Positions 17,101 to 25,476 of a stretch of 64,000 nt of DNA are shown here, piece after piece. The stretch is from NCBI GenBank assembly GCA_003576905.1, contig QEVG01000027.1, forward strand, positions 42,983 through 106,982, in the 5' to 3' direction. The first letter of the stretch is position 1, and each line of letters opens with the position of its first letter. A model generated the notes under the pieces. It was not told the DNA's origin. It made no database searches and was given only the letters and a program-made list of their open reading frames with translations. The stretch is from Planctomycetota bacterium. GTDB lineage: Bacteria; Planctomycetota; Phycisphaerae; UBA1845; UTPLA1. Position numbers and translations under genes: made by a program.

Positions 17101-17672
17101 TCATCCGCCGCATGCGGAACTTCGTCTGGAAGGGCGAACCCCAGCGCGCGGAAGTCGACATCAACGACGTCGTCCGCGACGCCCTTCGATTCATGGATGC
17201 CGACTTTCGGGCCAAGGGCATCTCCGTCCAGTTGCTTCTCGCCGAGGGCATCGAGCCCGTCCGCGCGGATTTCATTCAGCTCGAACAGGTTATCCTGAAC
17301 CTGCTCCGCAACGCCACCGACGCCCTCGGCGATATGCCCGAAGCCGAACGGACGATTTCCATCGAATCTTCCCGCGACGCGGATGGAGTTGTTGTAGTGC
17401 GCGTCGCTGACAATGGGCCGGGTATCGCCGCGGAAGTGTGTTCCAGGCTTTTTGTGCCGTTTTGCAGCACCAAGGCCAAGGGCATGGGTCTGGGACTATC
17501 CATCAGCCGCGGAATCGTGGAAGCCCACGGCGGACGCCTCACATTTGATTCCAAGCCGGGCGGCGGCGCGCGCTTTACGGTCCGCCTTCCTGCCCAATCG
17601 CCTCGAGGGGCGGCACTCTCGGCAGGCCCGCTTAACCGGGAGGTGCCCCTTGCGGCGGTCCCCCCCGGTTGA
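14151..17672 (+). CDS. Sensor histidine kinase with periplasmic ABC-substrate-binding-like domain and four PAS domains
   Basis: The 1173-residue kinase has a signal peptide (ending about residue 42, PLSAGRPAPA) and an extracytoplasmic domain of about 300 residues resembling ABC-transporter substrate-binding proteins (SVLLLHSFHPDTDYTILQ, DLIICTDTAAFQFL, VPVYAVYDAYLGSGIVGG). One membrane helix lies at about 367-389. Four PAS/PAC units follow (NSPAAIAMFD, SMDVLCVMDEHGRFHRVN, ATSEGIWDWN, AAFEGIAIHENGQILAAN). The kinase core has ELASGLAHELNQPLAAIVNY (phospho-acceptor H937), NLLRNATDAL, VADNGPGIA and GMGLGLSISRGIVEAHGG. ATG at 14151 follows AGGAGG (14137-14142). The core is FixL/TodS-like. It precedes a FixJ-type regulator, its likely partner. 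The ligand is unknown. Confidence 0.9.
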   Translation: MRHSYSAKSAIGCLRGTPRCQSSCLPFAVAGLLFMTAPLSAGRPAPASPNDPPPKSVLLLHSFHPDTDYTILQRRAIVETIVRKAPRTDIRNEYLDVSSADMENAFDELRDVLRVKFRHDLFDLIICTDTAAFQFLTQHGEELFPRVPIVFSALVPAELAAHARGREITGVMERVEIAATVRLMRRLMPTLERIVIVNDTKGHGNRLQALANEALREFEGQIRFEEWLDQRVEGLTDRVARLAPQRDAVLFLAGGDLWPDQLDSTDTGLSAMCRASPVPVYAVYDAYLGSGIVGGVFASGEAMGQTAAELALRVLAGERASNIPIVWESPNRTMFDATALGRWGISEASLPPGSIVHTEPPSFARKYGWLIAAGIVCLLVELAIIASLVNQRRLLRKSEKALRSNEARLRLLIENSPAAIAMFDCDMRYIVYSRRWLTDYNLPHESIVGLSHYEVFPDIPDRWKEIHQRCLRGARESLREDCFVRSDGTSVWINWGIEPWRDDHGRIGGIIMFTEVITERRQLASELSHFFDLSMDVLCVMDEHGRFHRVNRAFSAILGYQPDELLRQPLIAFVHPDDHAATTTEFLKKLSREAVIDFENRVVRKDGSIRWLQWRATSIASDGLCHAVARDITDRRASEQSLRESERRLALVLDATSEGIWDWNIQTGEDFFSDQWVKALGYTREDIIPHVSFWASIVHPDDMPVVLEALQDHLTGKKPLYRCENRLRMQSGEYRWNLACGRIVEWDEYGRPLRMMGTDSDISGRKAAEFALHEANELLQQRVLEKTAALRESEERLFRLANAAFEGIAIHENGQILAANQSFGDLFGYRPDELIGMTRPELMVDWPPDGQFPEPSAGEASEEKVCESIGTRRDGSTFPCELRAKWMPYQGRYVRVTAVRDITERRRAAQAEAEHRNELAHAMRRVTLGELASGLAHELNQPLAAIVNYTNACLRIIERNREAREEISDAMRQVATQAQRAGDIIRRMRNFVWKGEPQRAEVDINDVVRDALRFMDADFRAKGISVQLLLAEGIEPVRADFIQLEQVILNLLRNATDALGDMPEAERTISIESSRDADGVVVVRVADNGPGIAAEVCSRLFVPFCSTKAKGMGLGLSISRGIVEAHGGRLTFDSKPGGGARFTVRLPAQSPRGAALSAGPLNREVPLAAVPPG

Positions 17673-17996
17673 CAGGTAATGACTCCCTCGGCGAGCGGAG
17701 CACCGAATCGTTCCCCCCTTGGCTGGATGGTGCGAATCTCCCCATCTACACGATTCGATTGCTGCAAGCCGTGGCAAATCCCGAGCATGGAAGGGCCGGA
17801 AAGACCCGGATGCGGACAAGAAATTCACACATGAATATCCCCTGTTGCGAATAAGTCATGCATTAAATCGTTCATATCGTTGAGAATGCCGTGAGTGTCC
17901 GATCGCTCTCAATGCGCATCTTCCATCCGTTCAGTGAGCGTTTATGCTATTGGCAATCCGTCGACTCCCGCACAGCGCCGGGCTTGGAACTCGTGA
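17673..17996. other. 324-base gap between the kinase and its regulator gene
   Basis: The stretch contains no supported gene. It is noticeably more AT-rich at 17820-17880 (ATAAGTCATGCATTAAATCG) than its surroundings. This may mark a promoter for the regulator, but no well-spaced -35/-10 pair could be assigned with confidence. Confidence 0.3.
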
Positions 17997-18617
17997 ATGA
18001 ACCGCCAGAATCCGACCGTCTTTGTGATCGATGACGACGCCGCCGTACGCGATTCGCTCAAGTACTTGATCGAATCCGTGGGCCACCGCGTGCGCACGTT
18101 CGCTTCAGCTAATGAGTTTCTCGACGCCTGCACGACTGAACACGCAGGCTGCATTCTCGCCGACGTGCGCATGCCCGGCATGAGCGGCCTGGAGCTCCAG
18201 GAGCGGCTCGTCGCCCGCGCGATACTCATGCCCACGATCATCATCACCGGTCACGGTGACGTGGCCATGGCCGTACGGGCGATGAAAGCCGGCGCGCTCG
18301 ATTTCATCGAAAAGCCCTTCAGCGACCAGGTCCTGCTCGATCAGATTCACGTCGCCCTCGAACGCGACACCCGCGAACGGGAAAAAAGAGACCGGCAGCG
18401 ACGCATCCAGGACCGGTTCTCGCTGCTTTCCCCGCGCGAACGAACGGTCATGGACAAGGTCGTCGCCGGGAAATCGAACAAGACCATCGCCGCCGAACTG
18501 GGTCTAAGCCAGAAGACCGTTGAGGTCCATCGCGCACATGTCATGGCCAAGGTCAAAGCGGACTCTCTCGCGCAGCTTGTGCACATGGCCCTCCAAAACG
18601 GATTGACGGCCCAATAA
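17997..18617 (+). CDS. FixJ/TodT-type response regulator (receiver plus LuxR-type HTH)
   Basis: The 206-residue protein has a receiver domain at residues 6-120 with the acidic pair in VFVIDDDAAV, phospho-acceptor D56 (GCILADVRMPGMSG), the conserved threonine in IIITGHGD and K106 (DFIEKPF). A C-terminal helix-turn-helix at about 140-200 reads LSPRERTVMDKVVAGKSNK and LGLSQKTVEVHRAHVMAK, typical of the LuxR/FixJ class. It probably activates transcription when phosphorylated by the kinase encoded 324 bases upstream on the same strand. Targets are unknown. Confidence 0.93.
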   Translation: MNRQNPTVFVIDDDAAVRDSLKYLIESVGHRVRTFASANEFLDACTTEHAGCILADVRMPGMSGLELQERLVARAILMPTIIITGHGDVAMAVRAMKAGALDFIEKPFSDQVLLDQIHVALERDTREREKRDRQRRIQDRFSLLSPRERTVMDKVVAGKSNKTIAAELGLSQKTVEVHRAHVMAKVKADSLAQLVHMALQNGLTAQ

Positions 18618-18828
18618 CGATCGCGGTTCCCCGCGCCCGGCGGCCGCTCCCCTTCATGCACGGTCAACCACCAGACGTCTCGCACGATTCCGCGTCCTCT
18701 CACAATTCCGCGGCCCGGCTACGTACAAACCCTTAACCCCCTCCGACAATCGTTCGTGGAGTCCGTCGGCCGCCCGGCCGATGACTTGTCGGAATTCCCG
18801 CGTCGCGTGGGGGGAAGGTTGAGCGTCC

Positions 18829-20400
18829 GTGTTGAGCTGGCATCGGGAAACGAACCCCAGGAAACGGCATGCCGACTCGCGGACCTGCATTCTCGGCGTG
18901 GGCTGCACGTTCTTCGCGTGCGGCCTGATACTCGTGCTTCCGAGCCTTCCCACTGCAACGGCCGTGGCACTACGGCTACCCGCCGTGGGGGCGGCGGCCA
19001 CCCTGCTCGGCGGCCTGCTCATCCTCTATGCGGGCCTTCGACGCAATCCCTCGCCGCCCGCAGCCAGCCCGCCGGCAGGATCAACCGCGTCCAGCTGTTC
19101 CGATTCCACACTGGAGGCGATCGCCCACCTCTCGCACGAAATCAGAAACCCCCTCGCCGCGGTCGTCGGAATGGCCGAGACCCTCGCCGATCAAGGTCTC
19201 TCCGAAGACGACCGCCAGGCGGCACTCCGCACGATCGTGTCGGGCGGCCGACACCTGCATCAGCTTCTCAACGACGTGCTCGACCATGCCCGGCTCGCGG
19301 CCGGACGGCTCGAAGTCAGCCGCTGCGCCTGTCGGATACGCCTTCTGGCCGGCGAAGTCGAGGCCATTCACGCGCCGCACGCCCGCGCGAAGGGACTCTC
19401 CCTGCGCGCCAAGATCGATCCGCAAATTCCCGAGTGGATCGAGACGGACCCGACCCGGCTCCGCCAGATTCTCATCAACCTCGTCGCCAACGCCATCAAG
19501 TTCACGCAGCGCGGCGGCGTTGAGATGCGTTTAATTGTTGCATCCGGCGATCCGCCCGCACATGCGGGACAAATCCTTCAGTTCGCCGTCGCGGACACCG
19601 GAATCGGCATGAATGAACGGCAGCTTTCCGCGCTGTTCACTCCCTTCGCACAGGTCGGCGAATCCGCCGGCCGCGTCGGCGGCGCGGGCCTCGGACTGGC
19701 TATCAGCCGAAGGCTCGCCCTCCTCCTGGGCGGCGACATCACCGTGGCGAGCAAGATTGACGCCGGAACGACTTTCACGGTCCATATCCCCCTGATCCCG
19801 GTCGCCGCATCGGCTAATGCCGTATCCATAGCACATAGGCGCGACGGCCTGAACGTGCCTTCGCTGGAGATTCCCGGAGACGACGGCCGAACCCGGCTCG
19901 ACGGTCTCCGCATCCTCCTCGTCGAAGACGTGGCAGAGAATCAGAAGCTCCTCTCGTTTCTACTGGAAAGGGCGGGTGCGATCGTCACCCTCGCCGAGAA
20001 CGGTCGCCGCGCTGTCGAACTGTTCACTTCGGCGGACTCGGCCCGGCACCTGGGCCGGCCCGCCGAGGCGTTCGATATTGTTCTCATGGATGTGTTCATG
20101 CCGACCATGAATGGCCTTGAGGCGACGCGACTGCTGCGGCGCCTTGGATACGACCGCCCCATCATCGCCCTGACCGGCCGAAGCCTGGCGGAAGACCGCC
20201 GCGCCTGTATCGACGCGGGATGCGATGACTTCCTGGTAAAACCCATCGACCGGTTTCTCCTGATCCAGCACATCTCCGGCTGGATGAGAAAACCGCGCCC
20301 GAATGACTCCAGTCGCTGCCATGAAGCGGCACACGCCGTCGGACATCCTGGCGCGCCGCGCAGACGGCCTAGTCGGTCAGACTCACGCCCTGAGTGTTGA
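18829..20400 (+). CDS. Hybrid sensor histidine kinase (two N-terminal membrane helices, kinase, receiver)
   Basis: The 523-residue protein begins with GTG preceded by the purine run GGGGGAAGG. Two membrane helices (about 20-40 and 47-70) enclose almost no extracytoplasmic loop. The HisKA segment AIAHLSHEIRNPLAAVVG has phospho-acceptor H103. HATPase motifs are LINLVANAIKFT, VADTGIGMNE and GGAGLGLAISRRLALLLGG. A fused receiver at about 365-485 has LRILLVEDVAENQ, D421 (DIVLMDVFMPTMNG) and DFLVKPID. The last 35 residues are an Arg/Ser/Pro-rich tail. This tail lies largely in the 32-base overlap with the convergent kinase gene, so the true stop context is unusual. Its signal and output partner are unknown. 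Confidence 0.88.
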   Translation: MLSWHRETNPRKRHADSRTCILGVGCTFFACGLILVLPSLPTATAVALRLPAVGAAATLLGGLLILYAGLRRNPSPPAASPPAGSTASSCSDSTLEAIAHLSHEIRNPLAAVVGMAETLADQGLSEDDRQAALRTIVSGGRHLHQLLNDVLDHARLAAGRLEVSRCACRIRLLAGEVEAIHAPHARAKGLSLRAKIDPQIPEWIETDPTRLRQILINLVANAIKFTQRGGVEMRLIVASGDPPAHAGQILQFAVADTGIGMNERQLSALFTPFAQVGESAGRVGGAGLGLAISRRLALLLGGDITVASKIDAGTTFTVHIPLIPVAASANAVSIAHRRDGLNVPSLEIPGDDGRTRLDGLRILLVEDVAENQKLLSFLLERAGAIVTLAENGRRAVELFTSADSARHLGRPAEAFDIVLMDVFMPTMNGLEATRLLRRLGYDRPIIALTGRSLAEDRRACIDAGCDDFLVKPIDRFLLIQHISGWMRKPRPNDSSRCHEAAHAVGHPGAPRRRPSRSDSRPEC

Positions 20401-21958
20401 CGGACGCCGATTCGAACCGCGCCGCCACCGGGAGCCGAACCGTAAACGTCGATCCTTTGCCCACCTCGCTGGCCACCCGGATCGTCCCGCCGAGCATCGT
20501 GACCAGCTCGTGGCTGATGGCGAGCCCCAGCCCGGTACCCCCGAATTCGCGGGTCATCGAGTCGTCGAGCTGCCTGAACTTCTCGAACACCCCGGCCAGT
20601 TCCGATTCGGGGATGCCGATGCCCGTATCGCGAACGTCGATCTCGATGTGCTCGGCGTCCATGAGGCGCAGCGTCAGCTCGATCAGCCCCCCGTCGGGGG
20701 TAAACTTCACGGCGTTCGAGAGCAGGTTGTAGAGAATCTGCTGGATGCGGCCGGCGTCCGAGTGAATGCTCGGTATGCCCTCTTCAATGGTCGCGACGAG
20801 TTGGAGACTTTTCTTGTCCGCGAGCGGCCGCATGAAGTCCACGAGATTCCGGCACATTTCGACCATGTCGACCTGCCCGAGATGCAATTCCATCTTGCCC
20901 GCTTCGATCTTCGCAAGATCGAGCAGGTCGTTGATGATGCCCAGCAGCATGCGCCCGCTGGACATGATGTTCTCCGAATAGCGGAGCATCCGGCCGCCCT
21001 CGGCGCTCGCCGCCTCCCGAAGCAATTCCGCAAAGCCGATGATCGACGTGAGCGGGGTGCGCAGCTCATGGCTGACGTTCGCAAGAAACTGGCTCTTGAT
21101 CTTGTTCGCCTCGAAGAGGGCGATGTTGCGCTCCGCGAGCTCTCCGAGGCGCGTGTCCAGGCTCCGGTTGATCGTGCGCAATTCGTTTTCCGTCGCCTGG
21201 AGGTGCGAGAGCATCGCGTTGAACGCCCGTGCCAATTCCTCGAACTCGTCGCCCGTGGCAATCTGGCTTCGCACCCCGTGTTCCCCCTGCGAGACGCTCT
21301 CGGCCACGCGGCGCAGCTCACGCACCGGCGAAAGGATCAGCTTCTGCGTAATCAGGTAGAACACCAGCACCGCGAGGATGCCCGCCAGAGCGCCGGCCAT
21401 CAGGCTCAGCCCGAGATTGACGAACAGATTCAGACGGCTGTCCGGCGAGGGGTAATCGACCGCGACCACGCCGAGAAGTGTTCCCTGCGGATACCGTCCG
21501 CCCGTCGAACGCACGGGCACGACCAACCGATAGACCAAGTCCGAACCCATCCGCTGGGCTGTCGCGGGCGCCTCGTCGAGCCCGATATTGGCGGCCAGAT
21601 CTTCAATCGCCCCTGCGATGAAGTCGTCCACCCAGGGAGGGGGCTTTGGATTTGAAGGGTCCGATAACTGAATGAAGCGGGGTACCGGGCCCTGAACGCC
21701 GTGCTGAGATGCACCGCCTGGCCACCACGCCTCCAGTGCCCGTTGCTTCTGGCCCCAGTCGCCCGCCCCCAAATCGCTTCGTGCCAGGGCCAGCCGGGCC
21801 ATCTGACGCGCCACCTGCAGATTTGTCTCGTGAACGAGATCCCGCATTCTGAGCCACGGCACAAACAGCGCGGATGAAATAATCAGGAGCACCGCGAGTC
21901 CGAATAGCAGACGACATTTCGCCGCGAGGGAGATCGTAAAGAATGAGATTCTCGCCAT
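20369..21958 (-). CDS. Sensor histidine kinase with dCache-like periplasmic loop and HAMP domain
   Basis: The 529-residue protein has a first membrane helix at 15-36 (LLFGLAVLLIISSALFVPWL). A periplasmic sensing loop of about 140 residues ends near YPQGTLLGVVAVDYP. A second helix lies at about 183-205. A HAMP domain follows (VRELRRVAESVSQGEHGVR). A coiled segment leads to HisKA, with SHELRTPLTSIIGFAELL (H297). The ATPase domain has LYNLLSNAVKFTPDGG, VRDTGIGIPESEL and GGTGLGLAISHELVTMLGG. It lacks a receiver, so an external regulator is needed. The 3' end overlaps the hybrid kinase gene by 32 bases tail to tail. Confidence 0.92.
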   Translation of the reverse strand: MARISFFTISLAAKCRLLFGLAVLLIISSALFVPWLRMRDLVHETNLQVARQMARLALARSDLGAGDWGQKQRALEAWWPGGASQHGVQGPVPRFIQLSDPSNPKPPPWVDDFIAGAIEDLAANIGLDEAPATAQRMGSDLVYRLVVPVRSTGGRYPQGTLLGVVAVDYPSPDSRLNLFVNLGLSLMAGALAGILAVLVFYLITQKLILSPVRELRRVAESVSQGEHGVRSQIATGDEFEELARAFNAMLSHLQATENELRTINRSLDTRLGELAERNIALFEANKIKSQFLANVSHELRTPLTSIIGFAELLREAASAEGGRMLRYSENIMSSGRMLLGIINDLLDLAKIEAGKMELHLGQVDMVEMCRNLVDFMRPLADKKSLQLVATIEEGIPSIHSDAGRIQQILYNLLSNAVKFTPDGGLIELTLRLMDAEHIEIDVRDTGIGIPESELAGVFEKFRQLDDSMTREFGGTGLGLAISHELVTMLGGTIRVASEVGKGSTFTVRLPVAARFESASVNTQGVSLTD

Positions 21959-21988
21959 CAGCGGCCACTCCGAAGTCGTTTTGCTTCG

Positions 21989-21994
21989 TATAAT
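21989..21994 (+). promoter_or_regulatory. Isolated perfect TATAAT between divergent genes
   Basis: TATAAT occurs in the 182-base divergent region between the kinase (minus) and the TPR-like gene (plus). No recognisable -35 hexamer lies at 16 to 18 bases on either strand, so activator dependence or chance are both possible. Confidence 0.25.
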
Positions 21995-22140
21995 ACAGGC
22001 GAGCGGAGCACAGTGATGAGGCGCAGGGGATGCCGCTCCGAATGCCGAGCATCAATCTGTGAGTATTGGGGGTGATTGATGGCGTCTCTTCGCACCGATA
22101 TCATAACATGCTCTTATACCAGAGGTTGGAGTCGCATTCG

Positions 22141-23136
22141 ATGAGGACGTCAATACTGTTGTTGACGACCATGGCCCTGATCTTCGCCGGTGCCGACCGG
22201 GCGGCCGCACAGACCCAGCGCCGCACAAATGCCGCACTGCCCCGCGACCTGCTCCGCGCGCCGGGCTTTCGCGGCGTCGCCGGTGCCCCGAGGAACCGAA
22301 TGGGTACCTTCCAAAGCGGCGAGCGAACCGGATTCACCACGCGGCGCGATCAGATGAAAGCCATTCTCGCCGCCACCAGCGCGAGCCGATATGCCGCCTA
22401 TCAGGCCTCGAAAAGGCAGCGACCCACCAACCCCATTGATCAAGTCCTGAAATCCCGAAACCTCCTCGGCGTTCAATCTCCACTTGCCCGCAAGACGCTG
22501 AATCACGACCCGTATTCCAAGGTTCTAGATGAAGAACTCCCCATGTTTCTTCCGCCGGAGACCGCGGCAGACGACGCGTCGCCCCCGATCTCAGAGGCCG
22601 CGCCCGCGCAGCGCTCGACGAGCGATTTCCTCGACGAGTTGTCCGGCGGACTAAGCAGCAAGGGAGATGAGTACTACGAAGTCGGCATGGCCTATTTTCG
22701 CAACGGCGACTTTGTGCGCGCAAAGAACTACTTCGAACTCGACCGCGAGATTCACCGGCAGCACGTTCGGCCCTACATCGCCGACGTCCTGACCGCGTCG
22801 GAAATCCGCCGCGCCCAGAGGCTCGAGGAACTTGCCGTCGATCGCGAGTCCTTTTTCCCCGATCCCGTAAAGTTCGACCGAACACTCAGCCTGATGAACG
22901 TCATGGTCAATCAGGCGCCCGATCAGCCCGCGACCCACGCCCTATTGGCTTATTATTCATGGCTCAACGGCGACACCGCAACAGCCAGGAGCTCCGCCGA
23001 GCGAGCCGCCTCCATCGCAACCGCCTCGGAGGTCTTCGATGCACAAACCGATCAAATCCTGCTCAAGTTCACCCGGCTGCTGAGCGGGAAGGAAGAACCC
23101 CTGGCAGCCAGCCCATCCGCTGCGACGGGCCGATAA
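22141..23136 (+). CDS. Secreted TPR-like protein of unknown function
   Basis: The 331-residue product has a clear signal peptide (MRTSILLLTTMALIFAGADR, then AAAQ), which sets the start at 22141. A basic, low-complexity stretch follows (residues 25-110). A TPR-like motif at about 180-215 reads YYEVGMAYFRNGDFVRAKNY. A second helical pair reads ATHALLAYYSWLNGDTATAR, then SSAERAASIATA. Planctomycetes encode many such periplasmic tetratricopeptide proteins, and none of the named families is clear. It stands alone between a divergent kinase and the polysaccharide dehydratase gene 173 bases downstream. Confidence 0.7.
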   Translation: MRTSILLLTTMALIFAGADRAAAQTQRRTNAALPRDLLRAPGFRGVAGAPRNRMGTFQSGERTGFTTRRDQMKAILAATSASRYAAYQASKRQRPTNPIDQVLKSRNLLGVQSPLARKTLNHDPYSKVLDEELPMFLPPETAADDASPPISEAAPAQRSTSDFLDELSGGLSSKGDEYYEVGMAYFRNGDFVRAKNYFELDREIHRQHVRPYIADVLTASEIRRAQRLEELAVDRESFFPDPVKFDRTLSLMNVMVNQAPDQPATHALLAYYSWLNGDTATARSSAERAASIATASEVFDAQTDQILLKFTRLLSGKEEPLAASPSAATGR

Positions 23137-23309
23137 CGGGGAAAGGATTTCGGACAATTCGGCGGTGACTTCTGGGCTTCAGCCCCCCGCCAACCGACAA
23201 TGGGATGCGGCATTATCGCGCGAACCGGCCCACGCGGGCCGCGCGCGGATCGTCACAGTGAGGGAGAGAGCGGCGCGGGCGCCTGCACGGGCGCGTTTCG
23301 CCAGTCGAG

Positions 23310-25370
23310 ATGGAAAGCACCCGGACGAACAAGCCTCAGCGCCCCATCGGACCGCTCCCCATATCGCGCGGCGCGCTGTCCGTCAGCGCCCACCTCCTCC
23401 TGTTCGTCCTGGCGTACTTCTGCGCCTTCGGGCTTCATTACAACTTCCGCCAGTTCGGCGACTGGATCAAGCAGTTCTTCGTCCCGCTGCTCCCCATGGT
23501 GGTCATCATCAAGATGATCGTCTTCTGGCGGATGAAGCTCTTCAGCGGCTCCTGGCGCTACGTCGGCATGCGCGACATGCTCGCCGTCGTCAAGGCGACG
23601 CACATCAGCACGTTCTGTTTCGTCGTCGCTTTTTACCTTCTCGAGCGCCTGTTCTATGCCCGGGAGGGCGAAGGCTTCCTCTATGCCTGGAACGCCTGGA
23701 TGTTCGAGGGCCGCCAGGTCGGCGCCTTCCCCCAGGCCACCTTTATCCTCGACTGGGGAATGACCATCGCCGTCGTCTGCGGCGCGCGCATCCTTTTTCG
23801 CCTCTACCACGAAGAACTGCGGCCCGTGTCCGTCACCGGCCACCGCAAATGCCTGATTGTCGGCGCCGGCGACACCGGCGAGGCCCTCCTCCGCGAGATC
23901 CTCCGCATGCCGGTCGAGCGGTACCAGGTCGTCGGCTTCCTCGACGACGACACCGCCAAGCTCGGCGGGCGTATCCACGGCGTGCCCGTGCTCGGAAAAA
24001 TCGCTGAAGCCCGAACCATCTGTCAGCGCGAGGAGGTCGAAGAGCTCTTCATTGCGATGCCCAGCGCGACGCAGCGCAAGCTGCGGGCCATCGTCGAATC
24101 CCTCCAGGGCCTGAACGTCCGCTTCCGCACGATTCCCGCCATGGCCCAGGTCATCGAGGGGCGCGTCACCTTCTCCCAGGTCCGCGACGTCGACATCAAG
24201 GACCTCCTCGGCCGCGAACAGGTCGAGCTTGAAGAGGGACGCATCCAGGAGTACCTCGCCGACCAGCGCGTCCTCGTCACCGGGGCCGGCGGCTCGATTG
24301 GCTCGGAGATCTGCCGCCAGATCATGCGCTACCGCCCGTCGCGCCTCATCCTCCTTGAAAGGGCGGAGAACAACCTCTTCGACGTCGATCGCGAACTCGG
24401 TGCGAAATTCCCCGATGTCCCGCGCATCTGCTATGTCGCCGACATCACCGATTACGACCGCATCGACTGGATCATGGCGCAGGAAAAGCCGGCAGTCATC
24501 TTTCATGCCGCGGCCCACAAGCACGTGCCCCTCATGGAGCACAACGTCGGAGAGGCGGTCAAGAACAACATCCTCGGCACGAAGACCGTCGCCGACGCCG
24601 CCAAGCGCCACGGCGTCAAGCGCTTCGTGATGATCTCCACCGACAAGGCGGTGAACCCGACCAGCGTCATGGGCTGCACCAAGCGCGTCGCCGAGATGTA
24701 CATCCAGCAACTCTGCCAGGGCGCGCCGACCCAGTTCATGACCGTGCGGTTCGGGAACGTCCTCGGCTCATCCGGCAGCGTCGTCCCCATCTTCCAGAAG
24801 CAGATCGCCGCCGGCGGGCCTGTCACCGTCACCGATCCGCGCATGACGCGCTACTTCATGACCATCCCCGAAGCCAGCCAGCTCGTCCTCCAGGCCGGCG
24901 TCATGGGGAACGACGGCGACATTTTCGTCCTCGACATGGGCGAGCCGGTCAAGATCGTGGACCTCGCCCGTGAGATGATCACCCTGTCGGGCCTGCGCCC
25001 CGGCGACGACATCGAGATCGTCTTTTCCGGCATCCGGCCGGGCGAGAAGCTCTACGAAGAGCTATCCGTCTCCGGCGAGAACATGGGCAAGACGACTCAC
25101 GAAAAGATTTACGTGTGGCGCAACCGGAAGGAAGACTGGCCCCGCATCTGCACCATGATGGATCGCCTGGTCGCCGATGCCGACAATCTGACACCTGCCG
25201 AGCTGAAGAAACGCCTCGCGGAAGTCGTGCCCGAATACGTCCCTGACCTCGCCGAGGCCACCCGGGCCGACGCCCGATCCGCCGCGGTCCCGAATGCCGC
25301 TCCGGCCGACACGCCCCTCCTCGCCCCCGCCGAAATGCCTCGGCTGACGCTCGGCGAATCCGCAGTTTGA
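23310..25370 (+). CDS. FlaA1/CapD-type membrane nucleotide-sugar 4,6-dehydratase/epimerase
   Basis: The 686-residue protein has four N-terminal membrane helices (residues 20-165). A CoA-binding-like Rossmann domain follows (KCLIVGAGDTGEALLREIL). The catalytic short-chain dehydrogenase domain comes next (RVLVTGAGGSIGSEICRQI, VIFHAAAHKHVPLMEHN, MISTDKAVNPTSVMGCTKR). The usual catalytic tyrosine of the YxxxK motif is a methionine (SVMGCTK), as in the WbpM/FlaA1/PglF group. Members convert UDP-GlcNAc to a 4-keto-6-deoxy sugar for surface polysaccharide or protein glycosylation. The C-terminal 50 residues are Ala/Pro-rich. It stands alone rather than in a polysaccharide cluster, and a strong hairpin follows it. 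Confidence 0.92.
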   Translation: MESTRTNKPQRPIGPLPISRGALSVSAHLLLFVLAYFCAFGLHYNFRQFGDWIKQFFVPLLPMVVIIKMIVFWRMKLFSGSWRYVGMRDMLAVVKATHISTFCFVVAFYLLERLFYAREGEGFLYAWNAWMFEGRQVGAFPQATFILDWGMTIAVVCGARILFRLYHEELRPVSVTGHRKCLIVGAGDTGEALLREILRMPVERYQVVGFLDDDTAKLGGRIHGVPVLGKIAEARTICQREEVEELFIAMPSATQRKLRAIVESLQGLNVRFRTIPAMAQVIEGRVTFSQVRDVDIKDLLGREQVELEEGRIQEYLADQRVLVTGAGGSIGSEICRQIMRYRPSRLILLERAENNLFDVDRELGAKFPDVPRICYVADITDYDRIDWIMAQEKPAVIFHAAAHKHVPLMEHNVGEAVKNNILGTKTVADAAKRHGVKRFVMISTDKAVNPTSVMGCTKRVAEMYIQQLCQGAPTQFMTVRFGNVLGSSGSVVPIFQKQIAAGGPVTVTDPRMTRYFMTIPEASQLVLQAGVMGNDGDIFVLDMGEPVKIVDLAREMITLSGLRPGDDIEIVFSGIRPGEKLYEELSVSGENMGKTTHEKIYVWRNRKEDWPRICTMMDRLVADADNLTPAELKKRLAEVVPEYVPDLAEATRADARSAAVPNAAPADTPLLAPAEMPRLTLGESAV

Positions 25371-25408
25371 TCGTTTGGTCTCATTACGATTCCTCTACAC
25401 CATACGGG

Positions 25409-25442
25409 CAAGCCGGCGGCTGCCGTGGCAACCGCCGGCTTG
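25409..25442. terminator. Strong hairpin between convergent genes
   Basis: CAAGCCGGCGG (25409-25419) pairs perfectly with CCGCCGGCTTG (25432-25442) over 11 bp with a 12-base loop. It lies 38 bases after the dehydratase stop and 34 bases beyond the end of the PEP-CTERM gene. There is no U-run on either side, but the position suggests a shared bidirectional terminator. Confidence 0.5.
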
Positions 25443-25476
25443 CACTACCAACCTCTACTCTCCGAGTATCGAGCCA

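Noticed and set aside
21989..21994. Perfect TATAAT taken as a firm promoter
   Set aside because: No -35 at proper distance on either strand, so it is listed only as a weak element.
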